Source: Heterocephalus glaber
Lineage: Eukaryota > Chordata > Mammalia > Rodentia > Bathyergidae
Direction of reading: 5' to 3'
Assembly (NCBI RefSeq): GCF_000247695.1
Contig: NW_004624743.1
Span: 10,159,578 to 10,223,577, forward strand
Length of the DNA stretch: 64,000 nucleotides
The notes beneath the pieces are model-generated. The model worked only from the letters and a program-made list of their open reading frames with translations, was not told the origin of the DNA and searched no databases. The translations under genes and the position numbers were made by a program. Shown piece after piece: positions 35,090 through 46,299 of the stretch (the first letter of the stretch is position 1; every line of letters begins with the position of its first letter).

Positions 35090-37570
35090 GAAAGCACAGG
35101 ACTGAAAAAGAGAAGCTAATGAGAAGACAGGAACAGAATTTTGACATTACTCTAGACTAATATTATCATAAAATGAGGGTAGATTCAGGATAGAAGTTGA
35201 GCATCTCAATGGGAGAACCACTAATGAAAGGATCGTTCCTGTGCATTCAGCAGTGCTTATCACCCACAGAACTGACACACCGTCTCTAACATGACTCACA
35301 AAGGGTCTCATGAAGGGGCTCATTCAGCCTGCTGTTGAGTGCTGCGTTAGTGTAGACATACATAATTCCTTCAGTACAAGGTGCTATTCTCTCTGGCGAT
35401 TTTAACTGACCAGCTCCTAAACCAGGGACATGTTCTAGTGTGAAAGATAAAGCCTGCTGCTTCCCCATAATTCCATGTTTTAAGCTAGAGTAGAAAAATC
35501 AGCTCCCCTGAAACAGGATACATCTTTAAATTCGAAAATATCTGCAGAGTCATGGAAGTCTGGGAGATGCCTTTGTTTTGCTGTGGGAGGGAGCAAAGCT
35601 GCTTGCTGACAGTGTGTGGCCACCCACAGTTGACACGGGGACACTTTATCTTCCATGGCAGGAGCACAGTCAGAGCGATTACGACATCTTCTTTCCAACT
35701 CTGTGGCTATTGAGAAATCAGATTTTATCATAAAATCATCAAGCTGGAGACAGGACCAGTGGCACATTTTGTTCCTCAGCAGACTTAGGAGGCACAAGGG
35801 GCTGTGTGCCCTGGGACAGGAATTCACCCCGGCTGGTTCTCGGTGTGGTTTTCAGGAGCCTTGCATCACCCCAGGGTTCTGGTCCGGGCTCCTCCATACA
35901 GTCTCCGATTCTCTAGGTGTAGAGAAGCCCTCCGAAAATTCTACTGCAAATTCCAGTTTGAAAGCTATGAACCTAAAAGCACAAGCATCTCCTCCTGCCT
36001 GTCAATATATCTAAATTGTCACTAAGATTAAGACTAGCTATTACCTATTTGACAGTACAGACAATGTGTGACATCCTGAAGGATGATGAAAGCTAACGTA
36101 TGGCCTTGAAAAACATTCACAACCTGCCCGATGGAGTTGTTATCAAGGACATCCTGGGTCTGTATATTCAGTTAGAAGAAGGAATCCCTATACGTGTACC
36201 CAGGAAAGAACCCGCTTGAATGGGGAAAGGGCCGCCTCCTGTGTGGGTCTCTGAGTCTCCCTCCCCCTGACCTTGTCTGTCCTGCCACCCAGATGCCTGG
36301 GAAGGTCCCAAGTGGCCATTAAATACTTGGAGACATTGACTGTCTGGTAGCCAGCTCTATGTCCCAAACAGTTCCTTGTGCTGTGCCAGGACCTGGCCAG
36401 GGATTCCATGGGAGATGCCATCATTGAACTCAATACGGGAAGAGTCATGCAGCAGCGTATCAGGACACAGTTTTTTGGCAGTGCCTCTTCAAGAGAAGTG
36501 TTGAAAGAATGGTTGAGACTTTCGTTACTCGATCTCTTCACTGCACAGTGTTTGCTTTGGGCTCTCAGGTGTGGAAGGCAAGTTTTACCCATTTGAAAAA
36601 GAATCTTGTAAGTCTTGCATACCATATCTCCTCTAACTCAAAGGGAAGACACAATTGTGTTTGCATTTCATACAAATAAAGGAAGTTTAGTTTAAATTTT
36701 CTTAGAAAATACTTATATTGAGATCCCCTTAAAAATCAGTCTCTTCAACCACGTTTAAACTGATTCAATGAATATCTTTGCGTTTTATGAAATAAAATGG
36801 CATACTCAGAATACATGCAAATGCCCATGACAGAAAGCCAGTGCACACCTGCATGGCCGCCACCTCAGCACTTAGAGAAGTTACCTGTGCAGAGTCTCGG
36901 CCATCACGGAACTCGGGCTGAAGGTGTCACAGCACTGACTTCCATGGAAGGCTGAGCTGCCCTCCTCAAAATCAGTCATTTCACCACAGCAAGGTGCTTC
37001 CTCAGGGTGACACCATGGCATCTGGTGGCACTGGCTTCTCATTCTTTCAGCTACCAACCAAATAGGACAGATTTCCTCACTGCAAGAATTGGAGCAGTAA
37101 ACTTCAGCAGGGTCTCCTTGAGAGCAGGGTCCAGGGATGGCCTTAGAGCAAGTGCCAGAAAGAGCGAGGTCAGTCCTGGCCAAACCTTGTACATCTCACA
37201 GGAAACCCTGAAGTGCTGCTGCCGGGGAGAGAGAGGACAGCTGGGCATGCAGCTGATACCTCCATCTGCTCCACAGGTCCGCCATGATCAGAGAATTCCC
37301 ACAGGTCTGCTCCACAGGTCCACCATGATCAGAAAGCAGGAAGGAGATGAGGAATGGGCCTTGGGCATCCTCCTTCTGACTGCTGTCTTCTTTCATCTGG
37401 TCTAGAAGGCTGCTGTTTGCCAGAATAATTATAGCCATTTCTTCTTGTCTTAAACTATTTGTGAGTATGTTGTACATTAGTATAAAACGGGACCAACATG
37501 AAGACAGCTGTTCTGTAGCACTAGCTGAGCAGGAGAAATGCAGTAGCCTGAGCATCCCTAAGCGTTCTCC
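35090..37570. other. Intronic stretch with many short overlapping frames
   Basis: Frames on both strands (for example 35480-35827 -, 35655-36014 +, 36188-36625 -, 36881-37183 -, 37196-37582 -) overlap each other, and none is recognisable. A 27-bp direct repeat with one mismatch lies at 37264-37290 and 37305-37331. The sequence is unique and moderately GC-rich, so it may be conserved noncoding DNA or a diverged repeat. Confidence 0.4.
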
Positions 37571-37582
37571 TCCCTTGGTCAC

Positions 37583-38015
37583 TATTTTATGTTGCTATAA
37601 CATACAGAGTCCTGAGGCTGGGTAACTTCTAATGTAAAGAGGTTTGTCTGGCTCACTCTGCTGGTGACTGGAGTGTCGGAAGAGCACGGCACCAGTGTCC
37701 TAGTAAGGCCTCTAGGCTGAACCACGGTACAGTGGAGAAGCAGAAGGAACCAGCTGTGTGCAGAAGGGACTACGATGGGGTGGCCATGCTTTATAACAAG
37801 CCACTCCTGTAAGAACTCGTCCAGTCACAGGGCACCTGCCCCAGCTCTGAGAGCATCGACCCATTCGTGAGGTCGGAGCCCTTGTGAACACCTGACCTCC
37901 TCTAGGCTCCACCTTTCAAGGGTCACATCACCTCAGTACAGAACCAGCACACCACTAACCAAGCTTTGGGCACACAGACCTTGGGGCCAAACCATACCCG
38001 AACCATGCCACTTAA
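37583..38015 (-). repeat. MaLR-like LTR (MST/MLT1 type)
   Basis: 'Tgttgctataacatacagagtc', 'gaggctgggtaacttctaatgtaaagagg' and 'ctggctcactctgctgg' on the left, with 'cctaggctccacctttcaagggtcac'-like and 'ttggggccaaaccatacccg'-like text on the right, give the complete antisense MaLR LTR layout. Confidence 0.65.
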
Positions 38016-38341
38016 GTTATCTGTCCTCTGTGGGAAGAAATTGGGTGTGATGCCTCTTGATCCCTCCTTTTCCACAGGAGCCTGTGACTTGGCAACTGTT
38101 TGTTTGTTTTAGTTATAAAATCCCTAAAGATTCCCAATGATAGATGTCTTTCAAATAAAATGATTCCTGGAGAAAATACTGTTGTCTAAGCACATGGCCC
38201 TTAAAAATAAATATGCTTATTTTTCATTCATTTATCTAGAAATTTTCTGTCCTCTGTCCCCCTCCTGATCCTTTCAGGTCTCTGATTCTTTCTCCAAGTA
38301 TAACTATCATTTGAGCAGCTGGAACATTAAAATTCTCACCA

Positions 38342-38430
38342 GGGCCAGAGGTTTAGCTCTGTGGCGCCAGCATCTGCCTGGCAAGCACAAGGTACTGAGT
38401 TCGATCCCCGGTTCTGCAAAAAAAAAAAAA
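38342..38430 (+). repeat. ID-type tRNA-derived SINE
   Basis: GGGCCAGAGGTTTAGCTCTG start, B box GAGTTCGATCC and a long A tail. TSD aaattctcacc flanks both sides (left about 38330-38340, right about 38428-38438). Confidence 0.93.
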
Positions 38431-38849
38431 TTCTCACCAAATAATTGAGCTTGTCAGGCCTTGTTGATTAAAGCATACTTGTTTAAGGAAATTCTAGAGG
38501 AAATATCATAATTTTCTAAACAGAATTATTATGGCTTATAGCTATGGCAAGATGGCTCTGATTTCTTCCCCATACATTACAGATGATAAAGTTATCTGGT
38601 TTACATTGTATCTGGTTAACATTATTTCCCATTCTTGTCAGGCTGCTACTGGTGTATGCTTTTATAAGCTGGTCTTGATCCTAGCAGCAGGAGTAGGAAT
38701 CCAACACATGTCCGATTCCATTTCTCATCCCTCTAAACTATGTGGCTTTCTCAACACTGACAACTCCCTGGCCTGCATCAGTTAGTCAGCTGATCAAAGA
38801 AAAAAGATCTTGCCAGACAGCTTCCATTTGTATATGACTTTCCATTTTA

Positions 38850-39015
38850 GAGAGTGCTTTCATGTACATGAGCCACTTGATTCTCACACTTCAGGAAGCC
38901 TCATCAGCCTACATTTGCAAGTAAAGAATGGAGCTTGGGACCTTCAGTGACTTGGGCCAGGTTACATAAATAAGAAACCACAGCATCAGGTCTTCGTGTT
39001 GGACTGAGCCTGCGT
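38850..39015 (-). repeat. MIR SINE
   Basis: 'Gagagtgctttcatgtacatgagccacttgattctcacac' then 'aagaatggagcttggg' and 'gacttgggccaggttacataa' is the antisense MIR order over most of its length. Confidence 0.65.
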
Positions 39016-39029
39016 TCTTTCCATCACGT

Positions 39030-41480
39030 CATGGCCTGGAATCCACTCGGTCATTCGAAGACGGCGAGCCAGAGCTGACAAGTGTGAAAGACCCATTGCC
39101 CCGTGTGCGTCCATCAAGTGGGTGGCACGCTGAGGAATGTGCAGGCCCAGGAGCCCGTGGAAACCAAGATGCCAGGGAGCCTGTGAGGACAGCAGGCTGC
39201 AGAGCACACTGTACCCACTGGACACCGCCGCCCTGACATCTGAGCCTCCGAAGCATTATTTACAAGATGCAGGCTTTGAGTCCAAGTTCGTTTTTGCTCT
39301 ATTTGTATCATAATTCAAGTAAATGTATTCATTGAATGCCACTAGATTTGAAATATGTTGGACTTTGAATACTTCCAGTCTTACCTAACTCCAGTTTACT
39401 TTTAAGTCCTTTTTGCATATTTTCAAATTACAATGTAAATTCAAAGCAAATTTGCCATCAGAAACAGATACAAACCAATGGTTTGGATCCCTAAGAGCCA
39501 TTATTGGAACTCAGCTACCTTGTCGTGGGACTTTAAATTGCGAAAGGAAAATGTTTTATCCAACCTCGGTTCTGTCTCATTTTAAGAAGTCGGGAACAGC
39601 TGTCACCACTGATGTGTTTGAAGCTCTCTAGTGTGCAGTGACAGAAGGTTGCCGGTTTCACCCCTCAGTCAGTTCTGACTTGGATGCTGACCCCGCTGCC
39701 CTCCCTTGGTGGGATTATTTTTCTCTCGGTTTCCTCACGACGTTGTATTTACAAAGTTAAGTACAGAGAATCCAGTTGGAGTGGCTGGAAGCAGAGCAGA
39801 TGATTTAATGAACTCAGCTTTATTTATATTAGGTGGGGAATTCAAAGCTGAGACTCGTCGTTTCTAGGCCGTGAACACACGAGAGGCCTAATTATGCCCA
39901 CAGAGAGCAGCTGGAGGCTCTTCCCTCTCCCACTTCCGGTCTGACAGGAGCATCTTCCACAGAGGCGCCCAGGGCGCAGGGAGCATGCGGAGCATGCGCG
40001 GCTCAGAGAGCTGAGCCTGGCTGCCTCCGCGCCTCCCCCCCACCCCCACCCCCATCCTGCACCCGGGCGGGCAGACCCACGGTGGTCTTTGTCCTGGCTC
40101 TTAAGAAAATACCCAGGTGAATTGAATTTTATTTTAACAGCAGAGCTAACCTGGGTAGCAGGCAGAATAGTATCTACCTCTGGATCAGCTGAATCCTTTG
40201 GCGTTCAAACCTGATTCAGAGGCTTAATATAGGGTCCGCCCTGTGCTTCGAGGGCAAGGGAAAGAAATGCTTCCAAGCTTTTTTTTAAATCCTGGACCTA
40301 CTTGTATTCCTATTTGTGTAATCCGTGTCATCAGGGATACACACAGACAGCTAAAAGTCAGCTTGGCTTGTGTTTACTTGAAACGGCTAACACTCACGTA
40401 CAGGCCCCAAATCCTTCAAGTGCTCCCACTGTGTGGGTCTGTGGACTCCACTACTCCGTGAACAGCTGAAACTGGGTCACGGATAAGCCTGAATACTCGC
40501 CGGGAGACAATTTTGGGGAGATGAGCACGGTATTTTAGCCTCCCTTAACGTAGAGGGTGAATTCTTCCAATAGATTTACAAGCTGTGGTTTCAGCCTGCA
40601 GCTTTCTGTGTAGCTATTTTAAAATGTCACATTTAAGGGAAACGAGCTAAAATATTAACTTCAGTGTAAAGTCTTGGGGCCTTTGAAAGGAAATGTTGGC
40701 ACCTATGGATATTTTTACAGTTTTTAAACTTTGGATTATCACAGATCTTTCTTTCTTTAGGGGGAATTAAAATAGAAATGATTGCCCTATTGAGTTTATC
40801 CTACAGACTCTACAGAAGAACGAATTATTTAAAAGAGAACTGATGTTTACACAGAAACTTCTGTATAAGCAAACTCGTATGTCAAATGTGACAGTTAGTG
40901 AGGCCAGTATTTAAATAATATCAGAAGCACTCTTGTGATTAAAAACACTGTCTTGTGTGACTCAGGAAAGATTCAATACAGAGCCCACAGAGTTGGGCAT
41001 GGACATTAATCTGTAGGTGTTCCCAAGCCGAATTAGGGGTGAGACTCCAGAGCGAGGTGACAGGTGAGGCCTTTGGTAACACTACTGTGAGGAAGTGGCA
41101 AAGGAACAGTAGAAAGATTTACACACCATACCATGGGGATGAAACAGGAAGCAAAGATTTGGGACCAGGGACAGTTATTACCATATATTCAAACTAAAAG
41201 ACCTATGCATTCTCTTCTATCTTTGGTTTGGTTTTTTGAACCAGGAGTAATTTTCCTGAACTGTTTCCCAATGAGGTACAAGAACGCTGGGTGAAAGACA
41301 TTCGGGAACACTCTCTGGGGTCTGATTTGGAACTCTTAAGTCTGTCCCCATCCACGGTTTTAGACTCACAGTGCCAGAAGGACCCTGGGCCACCCCAGGA
41401 TGAGGTGGCTTGGTGGCCAGGGGCCCAGGTGCCAGCAGTCCTTTCTCTGAAGCATGAGCAGGACCATTAGGGCTACTTTT
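39030..41480. other. Mostly unique intron with a GC-rich island
   Basis: No repeat is recognised from about 39300 to 41200, which is unusual in this window. That makes the interval a candidate for conserved noncoding DNA. The GC-rich core lies at 39946-40080. Confidence 0.45.
39946..40080. promoter_or_regulatory. Candidate intronic GC-rich regulatory island
   Basis: A local CpG-rich patch in AT-rich intron. It holds a 9-bp tandem repeat gagcatgcg (39981-39989 and 39990-39998) running into CATGCGCGG, which is close to an NRF1 half-site. A GGCTCAG-AGAG-CTGAGCC palindrome lies at 40000-40017. Runs of 7, 5 and 5 C (40035-40041, 40043-40047, 40049-40053) could form a G-quadruplex on the minus strand. 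No transcript start is visible, so regulatory function is inference. Confidence 0.25.
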
Positions 41481-41486
41481 TTCTTT

Positions 41487-41546
41487 CTTTTTTTTTCTTT
41501 TCGGCACCAGGAATTGAGCTCAGGACACTGAGCTACATCCCTGGCC
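41487..41546 (-). repeat. Internally deleted ID-type SINE
   Basis: On the minus strand it has GGGCCAGGGATGTAGCTCAG, then jumps straight to the B-box half (CCTGAGCTCAATTCC) and a tail. The middle of the element, between the boxes, is missing. TSD ctacttttttcttt lies at 41473-41486 and 41547-41560. Confidence 0.85.
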
Positions 41547-41732
41547 CTACTTTTTTCTTTTCTGAAAATGTAAGTAGCTATACTAATGGAGGTGGGATGA
41601 AAATCAGGAAATGACACTAAAGTGCTTTTAAAATATTATTTTAGGACCTAACTGGAATAATTAACATACAGTAGTAAGTAGTAACTACCCGCAAATTAAA
41701 ATTTGTCCTTTCGTGGTTTTCCTGTAGTGTAG

Positions 41733-41890
41733 ACCAGTAGTTCTCGAGCTCCACTACACATTAGATCCCCTGGAAAGCTTCCCAAAGCTAGTCCTGATGC
41801 GCAGCCCAGCCCTAAACCAATTTCTTCCCCCTCAGGCCCAGGCCTGGACTTGCTCTCAAAGCACCCAACTAACTGGAAGGTACAGCCAGG
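41733..41890 (-). repeat. MER5A-like hAT DNA transposon
   Basis: CAGTAGTTCTCGAGCTCCAC followed by 'tacacattagatcccctggaaagcttcccaaagctagtcctgatgcgcagccc' matches the MER5A/Charlie terminal layout (cagtggttctcaaac, gcacattagaatcacctgg, tgatgcctgggcccc). It is nonautonomous and decayed. Confidence 0.7.
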
Positions 41891-41899
41891 CTTGATCCC

Positions 41900-43370
41900 T
41901 CTCCTTGATCCCTCTGTCTGAGGAATCACTTCCTGTGGCCTGGTTAATGCCCTTGATTTTCAGCCTTACCTCCATTGTCCGGACAGCATAGGGTCTGGTG
42001 GTCTCAAGATAGAGAAGAGTAGCATCGAAATGGAAGGTTTGGGCATGGTCAGCCCAGGGGAAGAAGGAAGTGCATGTTCACGGCCTCCTGCTTTGGGAAA
42101 GGGGGCAGCTCTGTATTCCTGACTTACTGGAGTTGATTAATAAGCCCAAATGTAACCTCTGTCACCTTCCTCTTTACCCTGCCAACAGATACGTTTCAAA
42201 ACATTGAACTGTATGTTATATCCTTTGTAAATCAGCATTGATTTGTGTGGCTCCTGAGATTTCGCTGAAAGCTTTACTCAGTTGCACTCACCTCACCTTT
42301 TAAAACCCTGACCCAGACAGCATGATTAAAAGACGTACAGTGAAATCCCTAATGCCTCTAATGGATGACTGCACTATAATGAGTGGTCCTGAGGTCCACC
42401 AAAACTCTGCCTTTTGGGTTTAAAAAAGAAATCCGTTTGTTCTCCCACACTACAGCATGCGTGTTTTCCATTGGGTTTGGAATTCTGCTTCTTGCATAAT
42501 GGGCTAACGGGGTTAAATCTTTCCCTTCAGCACAAGGCGTGGCCCTTAAATGTCTTGCTGGCTGGGTGACAGTTGAGAGGATTTACATGCACTCAGATTG
42601 CATTAACCTGAGGCAACAGCCTTGGCCCAAATGAAAAGCGTGGAACTGCATGCATGTGCCAGCCCATGGGTCGCCCTCTGACCTCCCTGGGGGTTGTGCC
42701 AAAATAAAAGGCTGTAGAGTCTCCATTATGGCTTCTTGGTTAGAAACTGCAGCGTTTTGAGCTCTTATTAGATGAGGGAAGTTGGTTACCTATAACAAGC
42801 CTCTCTGGCCAGTGCTGACAGCCCTGGGCCAGACCCATGCCGTCCAGGGCAGCAGAAGTGTGTCACCCACCTGTGGCGGGTCTCTCCTTCATGGTTCTCC
42901 CTCTCTGGCATTCCTTGCTCTCCTACCCTGCTTCCCTGTTACCCCTTTTCCCACTGTTTCCCACCTCCTCCCCCACTACAGAAGATAGTGTAAAAATCAC
43001 ACATGAACAAAGTCAGGAGCTGGCAAATTGCAGAAGCAATAAGGCCCTGTCTTACCTAAGCCAAAGTGGTAAACGTTTTAACACAAATTATCAAAATGGA
43101 TGCATAAACCCCAAGAAGAGAACGTGGGAGTCAGGGTCTGAATCAGTGGTCTGTGTGGACATACAGTTGAAGCAGTGGGGGTAATTACTTTGGAAAATGT
43201 AAGATCTGCTCTCTGCAGGGAGACACACTGAGGAAGGGCAAGCTGACAGAGAGATGGTTTGTTCTGGCTGATTTCTCAGTAATCTCCCACAGGCTAGGGC
43301 ACGGCCAGTAGAGTCCTCTCTTCCCACTTGTGTCTGGGAACCAGAGTCAGCACCAATAAGCAATGCTGAA
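41900..43370. other. Unique intron
   Basis: Little repeat content is recognised from about 42000 to 43300. Overlapping + frames at 42782-43184 have no family similarity. Candidate conserved noncoding DNA, but this cannot be tested without alignment. Confidence 0.4.
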
Positions 43371-43379
43371 GAGAACCCA

Positions 43380-43660
43380 CGAAAACCGCCCCTTTCCACT
43401 GCATGAATCCGGTTATGTCCCCCACAGATGGGGAGATGAAGCACAGCAGTCTTACTGTTGCTGTTCCACTGATTGGCCAAGAAACTACGGACCTGGTGTT
43501 AAGAATAAGGCCCACTTGGTCCCATGCTGCCTTTGCTGCCTTCTGCTGCCATGAACTGTTGCCCCTCTGCCATGTGCTAGTCTGCCTTGGAGCCAGCAGA
43601 TTATGAACTGAAACCTCTACAAACTACTGAAGCCTGGATGTGGTGCTGGTGATTCAACCC
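43380..43660 (+). repeat. Probable MaLR-like LTR fragment
   Basis: 'Ctttgctgccttctgctgccatgaac', 'ccttggagccagcagattatgaactgaaacctctac' and preceding text parallel the 3' half of the MaLR LTR at 19394-19715. Confidence 0.45.
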
Positions 43661-43664
43661 TCCA

Positions 43665-44100
43665 GATGATGACAATGTCTCAGCCAATGGAAAAACAGGA
43701 AGAAGGAACCCTGAGACTGCAAAGCCACTGGATCATTTTTTCAAGCAAGCATCTTGTCTGAGGGGTAAGCTCTCCATGTACCTACAGGGGGTGGAACAGA
43801 ACACAGTGGTAAGTGAAAAGGAGGACCTCTTACATAGCAGAAGCATGGCCCACAAACCAGAGGAACAATTCCTAGAGGATCAGAGATCTTGGCAGATCTC
43901 CAAATGGATCCAGAAGGTTCTACACAAGGGCTTAATGGGGAAGGAGAAACCAAGGAGCTGCAACTGCAAAACAGAATGAGTTTGATGATGACAAAGATGT
44001 AGTAAAAAAAGAGGAAGACTTGAAAGGTGCTGCTGTTATAGAAGCTATACCAAACCACTGAGCTCCCAGGGAAATGTGTCATCATCATTCAAACTATAAA
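43665..44100 (+). pseudogene. Possible coding-like relic, frame-shifted
   Basis: Protein-like stretches lie in two + frames. GSTQGLNGEGETKELQLQ is at 43916-43970. EFDDDKDVVKKEEDLKGAAV starts at 43978 in another frame and runs on to a stop at 44059. The change of frame would fit a decayed retrocopy, but I do not recognise the parent and there is no poly(A) tail. Chance composition is the main alternative. Confidence 0.2.
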
Positions 44101-44429
44101 TGTTTGCTGGAATTTTAATCTTTATAAATTAGCTTTTGTCCTTTAGATTTAGGTGGAGCCCAGATCTGCTCTTCCTTCTCCTATTCCTGTTTCAAGGAAT
44201 GAGACTAGCATCTGATCTGGGCCCAGTCATCTGATCTTGATGTCCTGGCTCCTTCTTCTCTATCACCCTCCCCTATAAAACACAAAATCCTTCTTCTACC
44301 CCAGTGTCTCTGGAAAACATCCATTTCTTTCCATCTTCCCTGCCCCTACATCAGGTTGAACCACTGTAATCTCAGAGGGTTTGGGCAATTGTCTGCCTTT
44401 TTCTAGTGTTCATATCTTCAATCTGTCTT

Positions 44430-44720
44430 TTTCATTGTAGCCAGAGGAATCATTCTACACCACAAATCTGATCACAGTGTCCTAACTGCTACTTTTCAAT
44501 TTTGAGTATCTTTAATGTCCTGTGGATTGCTTAACCAAAATTCTGGCCTCTTAGTGTTTTGGGCACCTCATTTCAATGGATATTTCTTCTGTGTCAACTT
44601 GGCCAACATGCTTGCCACAGCTCCAACTTCAAAATCATAAATTCATACATCCCATTCTTTGACCAGTATGTTCTATCTCCAGTTTGTATCCTCAGTCACC
44701 TATGGAAACAAGCCTTCAAA
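44430..44720 (-). repeat. L2 LINE fragment
   Basis: 'Agccagaggaatcattctacaccacaaatctgatcacagtgtcc' then 'cttaaccaaaattctggcc' and a 'cttgccacagctccaac' part is the antisense L2 pattern (aaatctgatcatgtcactccc). Confidence 0.55.
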
Positions 44721-44949
44721 GGTAAGAAACATTTATCACTTTCCTTTCTATTCCCAGCCTTAATTTTCCTTTTTCATCTAATTGGAAGCCATTTAATTAT
44801 AACCACATAATTTTTCACAGAAGTGAATCATTATAATTATACTCTAGAAAATCCATATCCCTATGAGATCTAATCTTCCACCTTCTCCATTCATATGACC
44901 ATACAGCCAGTTGTGGCTATAGAAAAGTCATGTAATGGGCAGATTGGAG

Positions 44950-45335
44950 GAAGTGTCAATTGTGATTAGCACCTTCCATGATCTGAATATTTTTGCCTTT
45001 CCTACATTTATGTAGAAATCCATTCCCTTTTGGGGGGGGCATGAATAAGTGGGGCCTTTAGAAGGTGGTTTAGGTCATGAGGAAAAATCCTTTGTTAATG
45101 AGATTAGTGCCTTAAGAAGTTGAGGGAGATTGTGCACCATTGTCCACCATCAGGCGGGGGGGTAGCATCACAAGAAGGCTCTTCAAAGAAGAGAGCAAGT
45201 CCCCACCAGACACCGCATTATTGGTGACTTGATCTTGGACTTCATAGCTTCCAGAGCCGTAAATTTTTGTTGTTTATAAATTGCCCAGGTAAAAGTATTT
45301 GTTATAGAAGCCTGAATGGACTAAGAATTCAACCT
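44950..45335 (+). repeat. MaLR-like LTR (MLT1 type)
   Basis: 'Gtggggcctttagaaggtggtttaggtcatgagg', 'gagattagtgccttaagaag', 'caccagacaccgcattattgg', 'gatcttggacttcatagcttccagag' and the end 'agaagcctgaatggactaag' give the whole sense LTR order. Confidence 0.7.
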
Positions 45336-45499
45336 AATGTAGACTCAGTGCTGGTATACCATTTTGTTGCACATAATGGGATGACTGTTGTATTTTATAT
45401 ATGTTGGAGCTAAAACTGTGGGCTAAAGAAGACATTTTCTGCTCTTCCCTTGCAAAGCTCTGTCTTATGAGAAATACAAGCAATTACCAAGGAGTTGAG

Positions 45500-45870
45500 A
45501 GCTTTAATTGCAGAAGTATGAAGTGCTGTGGGAGCTATGGGACTCTAAACCAGTCCTGGTACTGGGGTTAGGAGTCAGAGAGGGCTTTCTGGAGGAGGCG
45601 GCATTGCAACTGAGACTTGAATCAGTTGGAACTTATGAAGTGTGAAGGAAGAACTGTAGTAACAGTATACACAAAGATTTGGAGTGGAAGGAAATTATGG
45701 TGGAATATAAAGAAGTTCAATGTGGCTGGAGCATACAGTGAGAAGTGATGAGAGTGAGAGGCAAGTTTAGAGAGGTGTAGTCATGCAGTACTTTGAAACA
45801 ATGTCAAGGAATTTGAACTTTTCAAAGAAATGAAGATGATTGAAGGAGTATCGAAGAGACTGTGGATACG
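45500..45870 (+). repeat. L2 LINE fragment
   Basis: 'Gtggctggagcatacagtgagaagtgatgagagtgagagg' and 'agagaggtgtagtcatgcagtactttg' is the sense L2 3' pattern (gtggctggagcagagtgagcg, then ggtcatgtagggcc). Confidence 0.6.
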
Positions 45871-45875
45871 ATTAT

Positions 45876-45925
45876 CTTGCACAAGCGCAAGGTCCCGAGT
45901 TTGATCCCCGGTACCAAAAAGAAGA
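45876..45925 (+). repeat. 5'-truncated ID-type SINE
   Basis: Only the 3' half is present: GCACAAGCGCAAGGTCCCGA, B box GAGTTTGATCC, CCGGTACC and an A tail. The A box is missing. Confidence 0.88.
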
Positions 45926-46134
45926 ATAAAGCCCACTTGTAGAATAGCTGAGCAGGTTTGCATCACCACATCAGACCACCTCAGTTCTCATACAGCGGTG
46001 TGACAGATTGTAAAGGGCTGGGCACACTTTATTGATGAGATGATAACCAAGAAAATGCTGTGTAAAATAGTAATAATGCATAAGAGCTTGGTGCTAAATA
46101 AGCAATATGGATGCTTCTGCTTACTACGGTACCA

Positions 46135-46285
46135 GTGCTTCTGTGAAGCAGGTACTGTTAACATCACTCCCCATTCTAGAAATGAGGCAGCTGAGCCGCA
46201 GTGTAATTGTTCAGACTGTACACAAAGTCACAAAGCTGGTCACTTAGCTGGGGTTCGAACCTGCCCCGGAGTCCAGGGCTTTAAT
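46135..46285 (-). repeat. MIR SINE
   Basis: 'Ggtactgttaacatcactccccattctagaaatgaggcagctgag' then 'aaagtcacaaagctggtcacttagctggggttcgaacc' is a nearly complete antisense MIR, including the tRNA-like B box. Confidence 0.75.
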
Positions 46286-46299
46286 ATAATATATGCTTC

